Origin: Apoda limacodes
Lineage: Eukaryota; Arthropoda; Insecta; Lepidoptera; Limacodidae
Direction of reading: 5' to 3'
Assembly (NCBI GenBank): GCA_946406115.1
Contig: OX291546.1
Location: 13,571,019-13,635,018, forward strand
DNA length: 64,000 nucleotides
In this document: positions 12,601 through 23,690 of the stretch, piece after piece
How positions within the stretch are numbered: the first letter of the stretch is position 1
Layout: each line of letters starts with the position of its first letter
Program-made: the position numbers and the translations under genes
The notes under the pieces: model-generated
What the model was told of the DNA's origin: nothing
Database searches by the model: none
Seen by the model: only the letters and a program-made list of their open reading frames with translations

Positions 12601-15600
12601 ATACAGAACATTAATTACTACTATTTCCATAGTATTATTTCCAATGCCATAGAAATCGGTTGCTCCGTTATGATTTCAAGGAACAATGAACGAATAGATG
12701 TTCTATACTAGTAATTAGGATAATTCAAAGTTGATTTTTAGGTATACTGCAAGAGTATTTTTGCTGCATTGTCGCCGACCGCTTCTACTACCGCAGTCTG
12801 GTATCGGGCCCTGGAATGAAATCTTCGTTTTTCTATCCTACCTGGCTCCTATATGTAACGTAAGCTTCAAATTTTTTTCTAATCAACTGATAACTTGACT
12901 GCATCCCCATCAAGTTACTAAACAGATTTTCTACTTTGTCTTCTCTCAGATTGTCTACTTTGTCACTGTTTACAAACTAGAGGAAGAGTAACCACCCCTT
13001 AAATATTTAAGGAGAAGTAGGTATCAATAAACTGTTTTTGTTTGCATACCCTATTGTCTTGGATATGGCTGGGTGGGCAAGGTTTTTGAAAATGCTTTTA
13101 TTTTTTTCAGAATAACCTCTCTGATACATAATTTGCGAGTTACTTTAATTCTGTGTCACCCTTTTCAACCGGTGTTATAAAAATCTTTAACAAAATCACA
13201 ATTTAATAGAACTTTATAAAATACTTACAATGTAAATTATTTTGTACAGAATCTGTAGTCAAGTTATATATTATACTTATTTTCAGTTTTGAGAAACAAT
13301 CTACTATATTCCATGTCATATAGCATGGTGCGTAGCTTCATTTTGTTTCTGAAAATCCATACTAATATTATAAATACGAAAGTAACTCTATAAGTCTGTC
13401 TGTCTGTTACCTCTTCACGCTTAAACCGTTGAACCGATTTAGATGAAATTTTTCATGGAGATAGTTTGTGTCCTGGGAAAGGATATGGGTCACTTAACTT
13501 GGGCTATGCGGAAAAGCAGTTTTATAATGAGTGTGTGTGTGTGTGTGTGTATTTGGCAGGTTTTTGTTCATTCATTTTACTTCATTTTAACATTCCATCA
13601 CTTTCAATGCTTTAAAAATATATAATATGCTATAAAAAAATAATTAAAAAATGTTCTTGCATTTGTTAGCCCAGTCCTTAAGGAATTGCTTGAAGGAGGC
13701 TATTTAACTAAACGCTTGAGCTCTAAGGAGCGGAGCAGTAAATTACCGCGAGTAAAACCGCTGGGAACAGTTTTACCTATTTGTGTGTCAATACAGAATA
13801 TAAAAAATATCATGTAAGAATAAAATAAATAGTATATATAGTATAATTAGTTGGTATTTTGCATTTTTTTTAACGTCATCAATTACTTATCGTATGTCTG
13901 TCGATGTCAGTGACCCCAAAAAATCACAACTCAATGAATACGTAGTGGTTTTTTTCAGGCTCTGCTAATTATAAGGACAACAAGGGCCATTCCAAAATAT
14001 GTATACAAATCCCGTATCATTAATTACACGGGAACATATAAAGGCTATGTGAAATTTTTCTTATCTCAACATAATTTATCAGTAAGTGCTAGTTTCTATA
14101 TAGTTAAGTAAATTACTTCACCCAAAAACGCTATAAAAAGTTCGAATTACATTCGAAAAAAGAACACAGAAAGGACATAGATGCTGGATGGCTGATAAAA
14201 AAGAAAAAAAACACAATTTTCAGGACTGATAAGGCGACAGTAATTTCATATCCGATTTTCTTTGCATGGCCAGTTATAAAGCACGCACTCGCGCATGAAT
14301 AGTACCTGAGTCGTTCTCTTATTCCGTTCGGATTTTTATTTTAAAGTTGTGACTATATTTTTTTTAAATATGTTTCTAACATACTTTTGGAGTACTATTT
14401 TTTAAAGGGCATACATATAGCATGTTTATTTTTGAAGAAATCTTTCTGATAGTAATGAACACTTGGAAGGAAATTATGGGATGGATGGCAATGATATTTT
14501 ATATGATAGAAATGAAATATTGACGGAGAGTAATGAAATTTTGAGCCTTTGTAATTTTTTTCTTCGACTTTTGCACAATGACATTAGAAATATAATAATA
14601 ATAACATTACCTAAAATCAACACAATTTATTTTTAAATTTAGACATCTTCCAGACTTAATCTTAAAACTTTAGTAAAAAGAAACAAAATTTATACTCCGA
14701 AATCTCTAAAATAATAATGAAAACTTTAAAAAAACTTTGCATAATAATTCTTTATCAGCTGTACTTATTTGAAGAAAATAAACTACCTATATATTTTTTA
14801 ATGATATTTTTTGGTAACAAATAAATGTGAAAAGATAACAAAAATAATTCTACGACAGAATAAGCAAAATAAAAAAGCTGTTTTTGCCGTTCAATCACAT
14901 TATTTTAATAACTGTTACTTAGCATGGCACTTATAGCTGGCAATGGCAAAAATGGCTTCATTGTCTTTTAGAAAAACTTTATATTAATTTTAAATTTATC
15001 AAAAACATAGGAACAGTATCAGTCTTAAAAAATCTTTCAATATTATACTATCAGACTTTTTGCTTAATTTAATTAACTTTTACCTTTTTATAGGAATGGC
15101 ACTTGAGATTTTTCCTAAACAGCTCTGCAAATTAGATATTAATCACAGCACTTAGATACTAAACTTAGTGAGAACTGTGTCGACCTAGTTTTGTTTAAAA
15201 TTGAACGTCGGGCAAATTTTTAAATGAAAATTGCCCTCTTCTGTTTTGATGGAGATCCTCTAAGCCATTTAGGATTCGTGATTCTGGCATCCTCATCGCT
15301 GACAGTTGGCCAACTGACGAGGGCGTAGCCAGCTTTTGCGCTGGGGGTGGGGAGACTAAGTACAAAATGTTGTTTTTATAAGGCATTTTATAGCAATTTA
15401 GGCACTTTACTCCATTATTATTCATATGGTAAAACTCCAGAGGCGTGGAGCTACTTCTGCTCTTAATTCTGATACATGACATTTCGATCCTATTTTACAA
15501 TAACGAAGATAACACCCAGCTGAAAAATCTGGCCACGTTTATAAGCTATTTCGAGGGTCATTACCACGAATAGATAAAAAATCTTCTTGCCTTTCTTGAA

Positions 15601-18600
15601 TGATTTTCAACCACCTGAATAGGTTGGGTTTGGGGGGTTACGGCACCATACCACATCCAAACTGTGAGGCAGACTATACAGAAGACGTCTTCGGATATCG
15701 GCTCATGTGTCAAGCCTTTGTGGACTATGAGAAAGTTGACTGGCAATACGTCGAGTTTTTTCGGTTCGTCACACTATTATGTCCAACAGTTGAACATTAG
15801 AAAACCGAAATTTGGGGGCCCTTCGTACAACTGCATGGCCAGTTGGACTACTGCCCCAAAATGTTAATATTAAAGCTTTTAACGAGGGCTTTTTTGGAAG
15901 GATTTATAATGAACTAGACACTATTCCTTTTTAACCGACTTTATAAGGATGGAAGTTGTTGTAGCTATAAAACATCAAGTAAAAGTCTGATAAGCGCACT
16001 GCGGGTATATTAAGGAATATAAATAACAAAGCTTTTTTACCAAGTTCAATTGAAGACAGGGATTTGCACTCAAAATCTTAATGCTTTATTATTCCAAGTG
16101 ATAGTTTTAAAATAGTTACTATATCTCCAAAACTATTGATCGTAGACTAGAAGTTTCTTTACAGAAATGATAGATCTCATCAAGATCATTGGACCACTGC
16201 CCCAAAATGATAATATTAAAGCTTTTAACCAACAAAAAAGTTTCATATGAAGGTTTTATACTGAACTAAACATTATTCCTTTTTAACCGACTTTTAATAG
16301 GCTAGTAGTTTATTTACAGAAGTAATAGATCTCATCCAAGATCTTCGTTTTATCTTGTTTTAATTATGGTCTTTACATTAAGTATTTTTGTTGATAGTGA
16401 TATTTGTTGAATTGTTTGATTATATGTTTTTTTTCAATTGAACACGCTATTTGGACGAAATGAGAGAACGAATTTTTTGAAATATCGAACTGGCCAGTGT
16501 TGTTCGACCCCGCTGCCACAGACGACGCCGCTGATAAATAAAAAAGAAATAAAGGCATACACGCGGAAACTCATAAGTTTTTCATATAGAATAAAATTTT
16601 TATGTTAACATTAATTCTATAATTTGATTTTCTTTCAATAATTGCCCAAATATGAATAACATAACATTTAACATAAAAAATCTACTCTATTATATGACTA
16701 TTTTCTTTGTTTATTATTATTTTTGTATGTTTTTGAACAAAGCTCTATACAAGTCTCGGCCGTAATACCATTGCTGGATGAATATTATTGTCGGCCTTAC
16801 CTACGATTCGGCCGTCAAACTCTACTTATCTAGCAAACGCTTACTTTCGCGGCCTCTTTAGTAATGTACTATTACAACCGTTATTGCTATTATATTATAT
16901 AGATATATACTACGTATAACAGAAGGGTCAAATAATAATGCAGGAGATAATTCTTAATAAAAAAAATTTATTAAACTTATAGAAGTTCGATCAGCTGATT
17001 GAATGAATATTAATTAAAAAGTATTTGGATTAGGAATTTGAATTGATAACCTTATTTTTTCGAAGTCGGTTAGTAATATTTACTTAATTATTATTTCAGC
17101 AATACCATAATATACAAATGTATATGGAAAATCAAAACCTCTCAAAATTACCTAATACATGCTACTTTTTTGGTAAGTTGAATCTAGATCATCACCTACC
17201 TATCTTAGTAACGTATCCCCGCGGATTGACCCGTAAAAAGTTTGGTTATAGCCATGGGATTGCTACAGGAACTCTTTGATTGACTGGGATAGAAGGTAAA
17301 TGTAGTTTTCTATCCTTCCAGCCAAAAGTAAAGTCTCTTCATTGCATCGTTGCTACATGAAGGAATACTGCCCCGCGGTTTAATGCGTATCAGCGTATGC
17401 ATAACTATCCAGTATTTTTAAAAATACAAAACATTGTGAAACATGTTTTTCGGTATTTAGAAGAATGTGCTCAATTTTCATGCAATATTAAATCTTTTTT
17501 GCTGACCCCAATTCAATAGTTATTTATGATACAAGTGCGGTATATAGGTTATTACGCGGAACAAGTGCCAAATTTAAAACACGAGCGCAACGAGTGTTTT
17601 TAAAGGCACGCATTCTGAATAACCTATTACGCTCACGTATCATACAACGTTTTTCCATGCATTTTGCGAGGAAGTAAAAGTTAGACATAAATATAAACTT
17701 CATTAGAACTAATTTTTAAAAATTTATATTAAGACAAAGCGGTTTCGCATTGAAATTGCGCGCTTTTTTGCAGAGGCGTGCATACAGGTTTTTTTTATGA
17801 GGCAAAGGTCCTGCCCTACGTACAGCCAAATAATACTCAAAATATATTTGTGTTAGCGAAAACAATTTAAAATACGTATTTTTAAATGAAATATTCAAGA
17901 ATTTAGTATTAAATTATGTCGTGTGATGTTTATTATCTACTAATTGAGTACTTATAGAGCGCGCACACTTATGAATAGTAAATTTTTTTAAACATAAAAA
18001 CTTCCTTACTTCCTACTCTATGGTGTAAGGTGTAAGCCTTAAAATTATAAAAAAATCCATTAATGCACACGTGAAATAATGGGATTTCAGTAGTATTTTA
18101 TTTAACGCTTGCTCTAAGAGTATCTTTTCGCACAATTTGTACATATAATAAAGAAGACTTTACGAACAACTGCATTGAAAAACGCTTTAACGCTTATTAA
18201 TATTAATAATAAATATAAAAAAAAGTGACTGCGTTTATTTGTAAGTCCTTCACGTTGCAACAGAGCATCCAATTAAGCAGAAATTTTGCACGAGGATAGT
18301 CGTAAAAACAGAAATGGACATAGGCTACTTTTATCCCGGATAATTCAAAACATTTTTTCACGTATGCAGCAAACTTTCCATGCCGATAACTGAAAGCCTA
18401 TAGATGAATGTGTACACCAACAACAAAATTTAGGGGTTACGTTGTCTTCAATCCTGTGTCTATCTGTACCTAAATTAGAGTTAAACAGCCTTGATATTTC
18501 TGTCTAAACAATTTAAATAAAAAGAAAGTACCATTTTGAGTCTTAGGTATATTGTAAGTTCAAATATTATGAAACTGAAAAAGAAATGCCCTAATTGACA

Positions 18601-20747
18601 TCAATACAATATATACTGGCACGCGTCTATCACAGCTTTATAGTAGGTAATAAGTAGGTTTTAAGCGTGATAACGACTACCTAGGACTCGCCCCTTCCTA
18701 GGGACAAATCCTTGAGTATCTACGGAAATACCTAAGTTGAAATTATAAACTTCGAGTTCTGTTATCTGTTCTTTGGACTGCGCAGCACCCTCAAAAAAAT
18801 GGCCACACGCATTTTGTTTGTTTACGTTTATTACATAGACATAGAGAACTGGACAGCGCATTTCCAGCCAGCTGTGAAATAAATATGGCTGATGTGAGTG
18901 ACAGAGACAAAGCGTCTTGACTGTATGCAAGTACTTGGCGATGTATCGCTTTGTCTCTTTCGAAACAGCAGTCAATTTTGTGAGGCTATTGTGCTGTCCA
19001 TAGAACTGATTACAGAACTCGAGGTCTATGGTTTATTAAAACAAGTTTAAAAGAGACAAGAGTCACACTTTTGCGACAACCTTTTTTTACATCTGACTAG
19101 GAAATGGGCTGTATAGTTATCTATGTCTATGGTTGATATATATAGTATTATAAAAGAATTACATTCCTATATCAGTTACTATGTCAGATGAAGCTCATGT
19201 TATACTTTGATATTTATAACGCCACCTTTTCGCCACGCCTGTCAGACGTAATATTGTTAGGTCATTAGGCACCATCCTACTCTTAAATCATTTTTATCAA
19301 TATGAAGTCTAGCTTTTCAAATGTTTATACATATTATAATGTGACTTACAGATGCAGTAGAACCATTAGATAAGCGCCGAGTTATGAACTGGACTTATTG
19401 GTTTCTGCAATCCAACTATGCCCCTAAGCCAGAAAAGTACCAAGTTTGCTTCTACGCATTTGCTTTCTTTATAATATTTCAGGTTGGTTGTTTTTTTAAA
19501 TAACTTAATAGATGCCTACTTTAAAGCTCTAAGGCTCTTTAAAAATACAGTACGAACTTAAATTGTTTTGAATGACTACAATTTATATAGTTCTGATAAA
19601 TCCAAAATACATAGTCGGGTTAATTTGTTTTGGGTGGCTGTACCAAAATTGGTCAACTAGTGGTGGATTGGGGGTTAAACTAATTGAAAATAATCTATAA
19701 TATAAAATGGTTCATCAATTACCGAAAAGTGGTCGCGATCACTTTATGAAAAGAGTTCAATATTGACCTAGAAATCAAAAGTCGTTTGATAAAATCAACG
19801 CTTCGTCCAACGGTGTGAGACAGGGAGACATTATATCGCCGAAACTGTTTACCAATGCTTCGGAAAATGTGTTTAAAATTCTGGAATGGAAAGGATATGG
19901 CATCAACATTAATTGCGCGTACTCATCTTCATTTGCCGACGACATATTGTCCATGGCAGAATTGCTAGAAGACATTGGCAAGATGCTTGAAGACCTTGGC
20001 ATGGATTGTAAATGAATGTAACTTTCATTTTCTATGTCAAACCTGTACTGGTTGTTGTTGGGAACGCTACTCCCGAAGTTGTTGACGAATAGGGCAGTAA
20101 GTGCAGTTTTAGGCAAATCTGACGTTGAAAAAGGGGTTAACTGTGGGAAGTTTTCGGCAAATTACACAACATTTTTTCGTCCAAAATACCTCGGTGCATA
20201 AAGACTGCAGTCTAAAACCAGTGTGTTGTTAGTTGTACTTACGGTACATGTGGTATTTACTTGCTGGCCTCTTAAATACGCCCAATAAGTCTTTAGGAGC
20301 TATTGTGGGTGTTTTCGTGCGATAAAATCTGGAATAGGGAAATTCACCGAAGAATAAAATCCAGCTTCCTACCAGGTAGACAGATGAACAAGATATGGCC
20401 GCTGAAAGCAGGTAGGCACGAACAGCTTAAAACTGGCCCTTGCGTAGAGATAAAGCAATTAGCATCTTTAGGCTGAGACGAGTCAATAATACCTACTTAG
20501 GCAAAATTGCAAACAAAAACTCAACCCTGAAAAATCCCAAAATCCACTACTGTTGTGAACACGGCCAAATCGGTATGCTTATTCTTATTTATTTCTTTTT
20601 TTCCAGTGTATTGTAGTTGCTACCTATCTTATACTCAAATACCTCATTAGTCCAACCCTTAAAGATGTTTGGGATACCATTGCAGCTGAGCATAGAATAC
20701 GAAACTATTACTTGTATTACGTAAAATATGGGGAAAAATCAAAATAA
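575..20747 (+). CDS. Anoctamin (TMEM16) family membrane protein, 3' part of gene, 14 exons
   Basis: Exons 575-693, 970-1130, 1962-2061, 3665-3791, 4941-5111, 5682-5825, 6375-6541, 10171-10289, 11173-11260, 12742-12859, 13959-14081, 17100-17172, 19352-19482 and 20607-20747 join in one open frame of 1782 nt (593 aa plus TAA). All borders are AG/GT and every phase matches. The family is recognised from the order of hydrophobic segments and local matches: IAYYFAFCGFYN at TM1, WQRKQ after TM2, the FYAWVKGLFYTYPSDF block (usual form FYxAFFKGRFxGxPGxY), INCGALTC before TM7, IQFTMVAFF at TM8 and CRRPLLLPQSGIGPWNEI before TM9. Anoctamins are dimeric Ca2+-activated chloride channels or lipid scramblases of the plasma membrane or ER. 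The cytosolic N-terminal domain must lie before the window. Several acidic positions of the Ca2+ site look changed, so activity may differ. I cannot say which anoctamin subgroup this is. Confidence 0.85.
758..1010 (+). repeat. 126-bp tandem duplication across an anoctamin splice acceptor
   Basis: 758-883 and 884-1009 are diverged tandem copies: actcaaaacgtggta at 773 and 899, agagaccaacta at 842 and 968. Each contains an acceptor plus the start of anoctamin exon 970-1130. The upstream copy has in-frame stops (TAG, TGA). Confidence 0.8.
970..1130 (+). CDS. Anoctamin exon, cysteine loop and TM2
   Basis: Acceptor ttatttcag, donor GTATGT. Encodes the Cys-rich loop LICPKCKDFEVCPAHK, equivalent to the CPLCDKxC loop of other anoctamins, then the hydrophobic YLALSICFW. 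A dead tandem copy of the start of this exon lies 126 bp upstream. Confidence 0.85.
1621..1925 (+). repeat. CTAGCTTTTGCCCG-type interspersed repeat
   Basis: Starts ctagcttttgcccgtggct and ends actttcacaaatattattag, the typical ends of this lepidopteran repeat (probably the 3' end of an RTE-type retroelement or a SINE). Copies or fragments also at 4003, 10430, 13350 (minus), 17205 and 49012 (minus). Confidence 0.65.
1962..2061 (+). CDS. Anoctamin exon, end of TM2
   Basis: Acceptor ttaatttcag, donor GTAATT. Encodes ILFVLYWQRKQNYWSWLW, matching the WKRKQ...W signature after TM2 of anoctamins. Confidence 0.85.
2645..2720. repeat. Hairpin, 16-bp perfect outer stem
   Basis: tatctgtgagttgtag pairs with ctacaactcacagata; an inner stem tttgctaaaa/ttttagcaga lies within. 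In an anoctamin intron; probably a MITE remnant. Just after it, 2821-2912 has clustered ctacgtag palindromes. Confidence 0.6.
3205..3285 (-). repeat. GGCCAAGTGCGAGTC-family repeat, fragment
   Basis: Minus-strand fragment ending cgattcgcacttggccga, with the tatttaagggtgactcccata block. Confidence 0.65.
3665..3791 (+). CDS. Anoctamin exon, start of TM3
   Basis: Begins RPQFKLELD, where the family has RPEF or RAEY, and ends in the hydrophobic run ATAAATFTIC. Donor GTAAGT. Confidence 0.8.
4003..4195 (+). repeat. CTAGCTTTTGCCCG-type repeat
   Basis: Nearly whole short copy: ctagcttttgcccgcggttc ... ctatctccatgccaaatttc ... tttataatattagtatgga. Confidence 0.7.
4235..4515 (-). repeat. ACCACTAAGGTGGCAAACAAGC-family repeat, diverged
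   Basis: Minus-strand copy recognised from ggaatgagctccctg, ggggttctttgaaaaagaag, aggttggcaacgc and aataggctgcggtgacgg. Compare 31057, 42795, 51145 and 61370. Confidence 0.55.
4660..4810 (+). repeat. SINE fragment related to the element at 51722
   Basis: Shares tgcccgtacggatataggc, cacctatcattt and gggacggtataccatc with 51840-51900. Confidence 0.55.
4941..5111 (+). CDS. Anoctamin exon, TM3-TM4
   Basis: 57 codons, phase 0 at both ends. Two hydrophobic stretches (IFTVFLLMAASVAI and VQLVLMSAIADIVLLLICEQ). The E of ICEQ is in the place of a conserved acidic residue of the family. Confidence 0.85.
5682..5825 (+). CDS. Anoctamin exon, TM5
   Basis: 48 codons. VCLHFVGRMTRCENHRTFEA corresponds to the ARWLTxxExPRTxxxxE loop, followed by TM5 (YFGLSFAFTFSIILFYAWVK). 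Donor GTAAGT. Confidence 0.9.
6375..6541 (+). CDS. Anoctamin exon, pore-region TM6-TM7
   Basis: Begins GLFYTYPSDF (family: GRFxGxPGxY). Contains INCGALTCFDDALARL, where the family has EECxxGGCLxELxxQL, then FLKQ (family: GKQ). The donor GTGAGT at 6542 removes an apparent stop codon. Confidence 0.9.
7018..7345. repeat. Diverged duplicated segment, copy 2
   Basis: Second copy of the segment at 70-545, shorter. On the minus strand it still reads RKVKFTKKPVGV but carries a frameshift and stops, so it is not coding. Confidence 0.5.
7698..8073. mobile_element. MITE with about 90-bp inverted repeats
   Basis: aatcccaccaaaaacgtttt at the left and aatgtttttggtgggatt at the right are inverted; pairing continues through gctcgcactgtcaaaaagtt and its complement. 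No coding capacity. In an anoctamin intron. Confidence 0.8.
9691..10100 (+). repeat. GGCCAAGTGCGAGTC-family repeat, nearly complete
   Basis: Begins ggccaagtgcgagtcggact and ends gggtacggaacccctt. It contains the catgagatacagcctggtgg and cggacggacggac blocks common to all copies here. Confidence 0.75.
10171..10289 (+). CDS. Anoctamin exon, hydrophilic loop
   Basis: Acceptor tttcgtag, donor GTACGT. Encodes a charged loop ending YNTL. The acidic EPF...EYxEM stretch usually found before TM8 is not visible here or at the start of the next exon. Confidence 0.8.
11173..11260 (+). CDS. Anoctamin exon, TM8
   Basis: Encodes AIQFTMVAFFVTLCPAIPIV then ALAINCWEFR, matching the IQFGFVTLFVxxFPLAPLxALxNNxxEIR signature of the family. 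Acceptor cttgttttag. Confidence 0.9.
11300..11347. repeat. 48-nt hairpin, 21-bp stem with one mismatch
   Basis: 11300-11320 pairs with 11327-11347 around a 6-nt loop (cctatg). In an anoctamin intron, 39 bp after exon 11173-11260. Confidence 0.7.
11378..11419. repeat. Hairpin, 17-bp perfect stem
   Basis: cagtggtaccacggtta (11378-11394) pairs with taaccgtggtaccactg (11403-11419). Related tgtaccacggttaac and ggtaccactggtggtac recur at 11643-11683. Confidence 0.7.
11815..12110 (-). repeat. GGCCAAGTGCGAGTC-family repeat
   Basis: Minus-strand copy from agggttccgtacccata to gcacttggccgat. Confidence 0.75.
12243..12361. mobile_element. Short hairpin MITE, about 45-bp inverted repeats
   Basis: ctatttgtctctgttgcacg with gcgcataatt pairs with aattatgcgc and cgtgcaacagagacaaatag. 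Weaker tagctatagcac/gtgctatatcta repeats lie outside it. Confidence 0.75.
12742..12859 (+). CDS. Anoctamin exon, loop and start of TM9
   Basis: RYTARVFLLHCRRPLLLPQS followed by GIGPWNEIF corresponds to the R-D-A-x-K-F...RRP...DIGxWxxIL signature. Donor GTAAGC. Confidence 0.9.
13350..13510 (-). repeat. CTAGCTTTTGCCCG-type repeat, minus strand
   Basis: ccatactaatattataaata ... cgcttaaaccgttgaaccga ... gaaatttttcatggagatag. The 60-codon ORF over it is not a gene. A (GT) microsatellite follows at about 13529-13550. Confidence 0.65.
13959..14081 (+). CDS. Anoctamin exon, extracellular segment
   Basis: 41 codons, ALLIIRTTRAIPKYVYKS onward. Corresponds to the SDFIPRLVY segment and the glycosylated loop that follows; NYTG is a possible N-glycosylation site. 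Donor GTAAGT. Confidence 0.85.
17100..17172 (+). CDS. Anoctamin exon, short loop
   Basis: 24 codons plus one base, QYHNIQMYMENQNLSKLPNT. Equivalent to the CRYxDYR loop before the last TM. Acceptor and donor (GTAAGT) are strong and the phases fit both neighbours. Confidence 0.75.
19352..19482 (+). CDS. Anoctamin exon, last transmembrane segment
   Basis: Ends with FYAFAFFIIFQ, the counterpart of AARLAFVIVFQN in other anoctamins. Donor GTTGGT. Confidence 0.85.
19742..20030 (+). pseudogene. RTE-type reverse transcriptase fragment
   Basis: Reads VRQGDIISPKLFTNASENVF, LEWKGYGININ and FADDILSMAELLEDIGKMLE, including the (F)ADD catalytic box with small deletions around it. Matches the RTE/BovB clade. 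Broken at both ends; in the last anoctamin intron. Confidence 0.75.
20607..20747 (+). CDS. Anoctamin terminal exon
   Basis: CIVVATYLILKYLISPTLKD, then a short tail ending KYGEKSK and stop TAA at 20745. AATAAA overlaps the stop (20743-20748). Confidence 0.85.
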   Translation, partial: CIVVATYLILKYLISPTLKDVWDTIAAEHRIRNYYLYYVKYGEKSK

Positions 20748-21256
20748 AATAATAGCTGAACAAACAGTGTTATTACTAAAACAGAACGTCGCAGATATAC
20801 CTATGTATTGTATCGTATTGTAAGTACTGCTTCAGACTGATTGTTTTTATGTCTTGACAGTTTATTATTTTCATATTCAAAGCTCCGACCTACTCACAGC
20901 ACTTGAAGAACACAGGGAAAAAACATGGTTTGCTATTTTCCACATTTTGAGATTTTAATGCCGTTTTGTACTGACTTTCAATGCTTATCAGACAGTTAAT
21001 TCCTGCAGGAAAGAAAACAATGCAGTCCTCAGATATTGAGAGAAGAAATAATATATATATACCTACAGGGAAAAAATCTTGGTTGTCACGCTGAAACACG
21101 GAAAGAAACATGCACATGAGGGTCTGCAGCGAGTTACTGAGATTTATATACCTTAGTCTAGTCATATTTCCTTTTTAACTATGTGAAACAAAACACTATA
21201 ATAGTTTACTTATCGGTTGGGCCTCGTTCGCAACCTAAACGCTCAGGTTGTTTTTT

Positions 21257-21470
21257 TTAATAATTAATTAATCCTTTTTCTCTAAGATGTGTTTTTATGA
21301 CTACCATGTTTTTTCCCCTGTGGTCTCCACTTGTAAACGAAAGGTTATCGGTCCATCGACCTGGAGGGTGTCGCACGCTTCGCTTTCTGATTTGCGGTCT
21401 CCACTCAGAGAACACGTTAGCTTCAACAGCTGTTTGTCGTGACCAGCCCACTGCCACTGACAGCATACTG
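21257..21470 (-). pseudogene. Retrotransposon C-terminal fragment (RTE type)
   Basis: Minus strand reads FSEWRPQIRKRSVRHPPGRW followed by TDNLSF, like the ending WRPRxGKRxxGRPPxRWxDDI of RTE polyproteins. Confidence 0.6.
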
Positions 21471-22064
21471 CTGATTCTGTGAGCTATGACGGAGACTTTA
21501 GCTCTTTTCCAGATATCCTCATTTTGGAGGTCATTTTGTCCTTAGAGGAAGGCTATATTTTTATTTATCTATGTTACGTCATAATAAGCGTGTAGTTGTG
21601 TATAAGTTTAGTTTATATTATATTCTACTTACTTTAAAATAAATTTCCGCTACCCAAGTATATTTGGAAAAGATCGCTTTATTAGCTAGAAGACAGCCAA
21701 TTATAAAAAAAGGGGTTCTTTATTTATACATATTGCGCAATAAAGTATATGTTATTATTATTAATATGAAACTGGTCTCATTCTCAAGACTCGATCATCT
21801 TTGCAAAATTGCCATTGCTCTTGTGAGGAGTGAGGGCTGGGCGCTCTGATAATAGAGACTAAATTAAATAAAAGCCGTTTAAAGAAGTTATTCAGATGTC
21901 AATGCATATAAAAACAAAACCAATACCAAATACCAAAAAAAACTAATTCTAACTTACTGATTCGTTACTCGTAGTCAACGCGTAAAAATACTAAAAACTA
22001 ATAATTTATGAAAAAAAATGTGTGTTGTTTTTATGTACATTTTTCATATTTTTACATTAAACAA

Positions 22065-22200
22065 TAAATCAAAAAAGGAGGATATTCTCAATTCGGATGT
22101 TAACATTTTTTTTATGTATGTTCGGGCATAACTCCATCATGTAAAGACGGATTTTCGATTTTTTTTTTATTTAAAAGGGTATACTTCCGATGTGATGCCA
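22065..22200 (+). repeat. AACCGACTTCAAAAAAGGAGG-type repeat fragment
   Basis: caaaaaaggaggatattctc, then the typical tatgttcgggcataactcc. Related fragments at 11487-11640 (plus) and 55440-55505 (minus, ccttttttgaagtcggttaa). Confidence 0.6.
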
Positions 22201-23204
22201 TATTAATGTAATGATTTTAGAACTTTAACTTTCGGTGAAAAAAATATTGGTGTTTATTTGGAACTGGTGTAACGGGTTTCCTCGCATTTGGACCAATATT
22301 TTCAAATCTCAATAACGCATTAGTACCAATTCGCATAAGGACAAATACGCGAATGGACAAAATTAATACGCGAATTAACTAATGAGCTAAAATCCTGTTC
22401 CCAGGAGCCTTGCCACAACCTTTTATAGCGATGCAGTTTAGATGTGCTCCTAGTACTTACTTTTTGGAGTTTACTCCTTGAAAAACGATATTAGGCCCGT
22501 GGTATGAAAAAAATATGGGTAGTGAAATCGAGCTTCATAAAAGAGTAACGCTGCCCCTTCCCAATGCTTTCCCCAATAGTTGGGGACCTATCTTATATGT
22601 TTATTATACTATTATTTATTTTCTGGAAAGAGAGAGAAAAATTAAAATTTGGAAAATCCAAAAGTGCACGCCTCATAGCGGTCATTCACATTTTAAAAAA
22701 AAAATCTAAAACAAAAACTCAAGTTTTTTAAAATAAAATAACAAATAAGGTGAGGAAAAAATATACTATAAAATAAAAATAAAATATATATATATAGATA
22801 TACAGTATACAGTGGTATATTAGTTTTTTATAAATTATAATTAAACGACAGTACTTAGAACGCTAATATTAACTAGGAATCAGCACAGTGTAATACTTTA
22901 TATATTAAAAACAAAAGTATTCCGGTAAGATGAATTCTCTCACGGACGTCCAAGAGTGATTAGTTTTAATGTTATTATTTATTATATTAAACAAATTAAT
23001 TGTTTATAAAATATACCATATGTGCTAGACAGATTATTTAACTTCATATTAGTGCACTCATATTATCCTGTAAGTGTTATATTAAAAAAAAAACGTCATT
23101 TAAGTTTCGAAAGACTGGGTTTTTTGACATGTCGAGAGTAGAGCACTACCTCACCGCTCCGCTTATGAGGCGTGCAATACTTCACCGCTCCGCTTATGAG
23201 GTGT

Positions 23205-23690
23205 ACAATAGACGTAGTTTCTTTACAGAAGTGATAAATCTCAGCAAGATCTTTATTCCGGATGACAGCTGTCAAACTAGAAAAGGCTATATCTTGTAAA
23301 ATATTGATCGTAGCATAGTAGTTTCGTGCCAGTAGTGATAGACCTCATTAAGATCTTTATTTCGGATGACAGCTGTCAAAATAGAAAGTATGCTATCTCC
23401 GTAACTATTGGTCTTAGACTAGCAGTTTCCTTACAGAAACAATAGATCATATCAAAATCTTTATTTCGGATGACAGCTGTCAAACTAGAAAAGGTTAAAT
23501 CTCGTAAAACATTGATCGTAGACTATTAGTTTCTTGACAGTAGTGATAGATCTCATCAAGATCTTTATTTCGGATCACAGCGGTCAACCTAGAAAAGGTA
23601 AGATGTCGTAAAATATTGATCGCAGACTAGGAGTTTCTTTACAGAGAGAGATAAATCTCATCAAGATCTTATTATATGTATTTTTTCATT
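23205..23690. repeat. Minisatellite, about 95-115-bp units
   Basis: About 4.5 units, each with agtttcttnacag, gatctcatcaagatctttat and gatgacagctgtcaa, starting at 23217, 23331, 23425, 23529 and 23633. Single diverged units occur at 16120-16340 and 49140-49490. A 35-bp direct repeat (caccgctccgcttatgagg) precedes it at 23152-23208. Confidence 0.8.

Noticed and set aside
13529..13550. (GT) microsatellite; another at about 32480-32493
   Set aside because: Ordinary short repeats with no sign of function.
15195..15867. Overlapping ORFs on both strands around 15200-15870
   Set aside because: No family motif recognised and no splice sites in phase with anoctamin; perhaps an old transposon, but I cannot support it.
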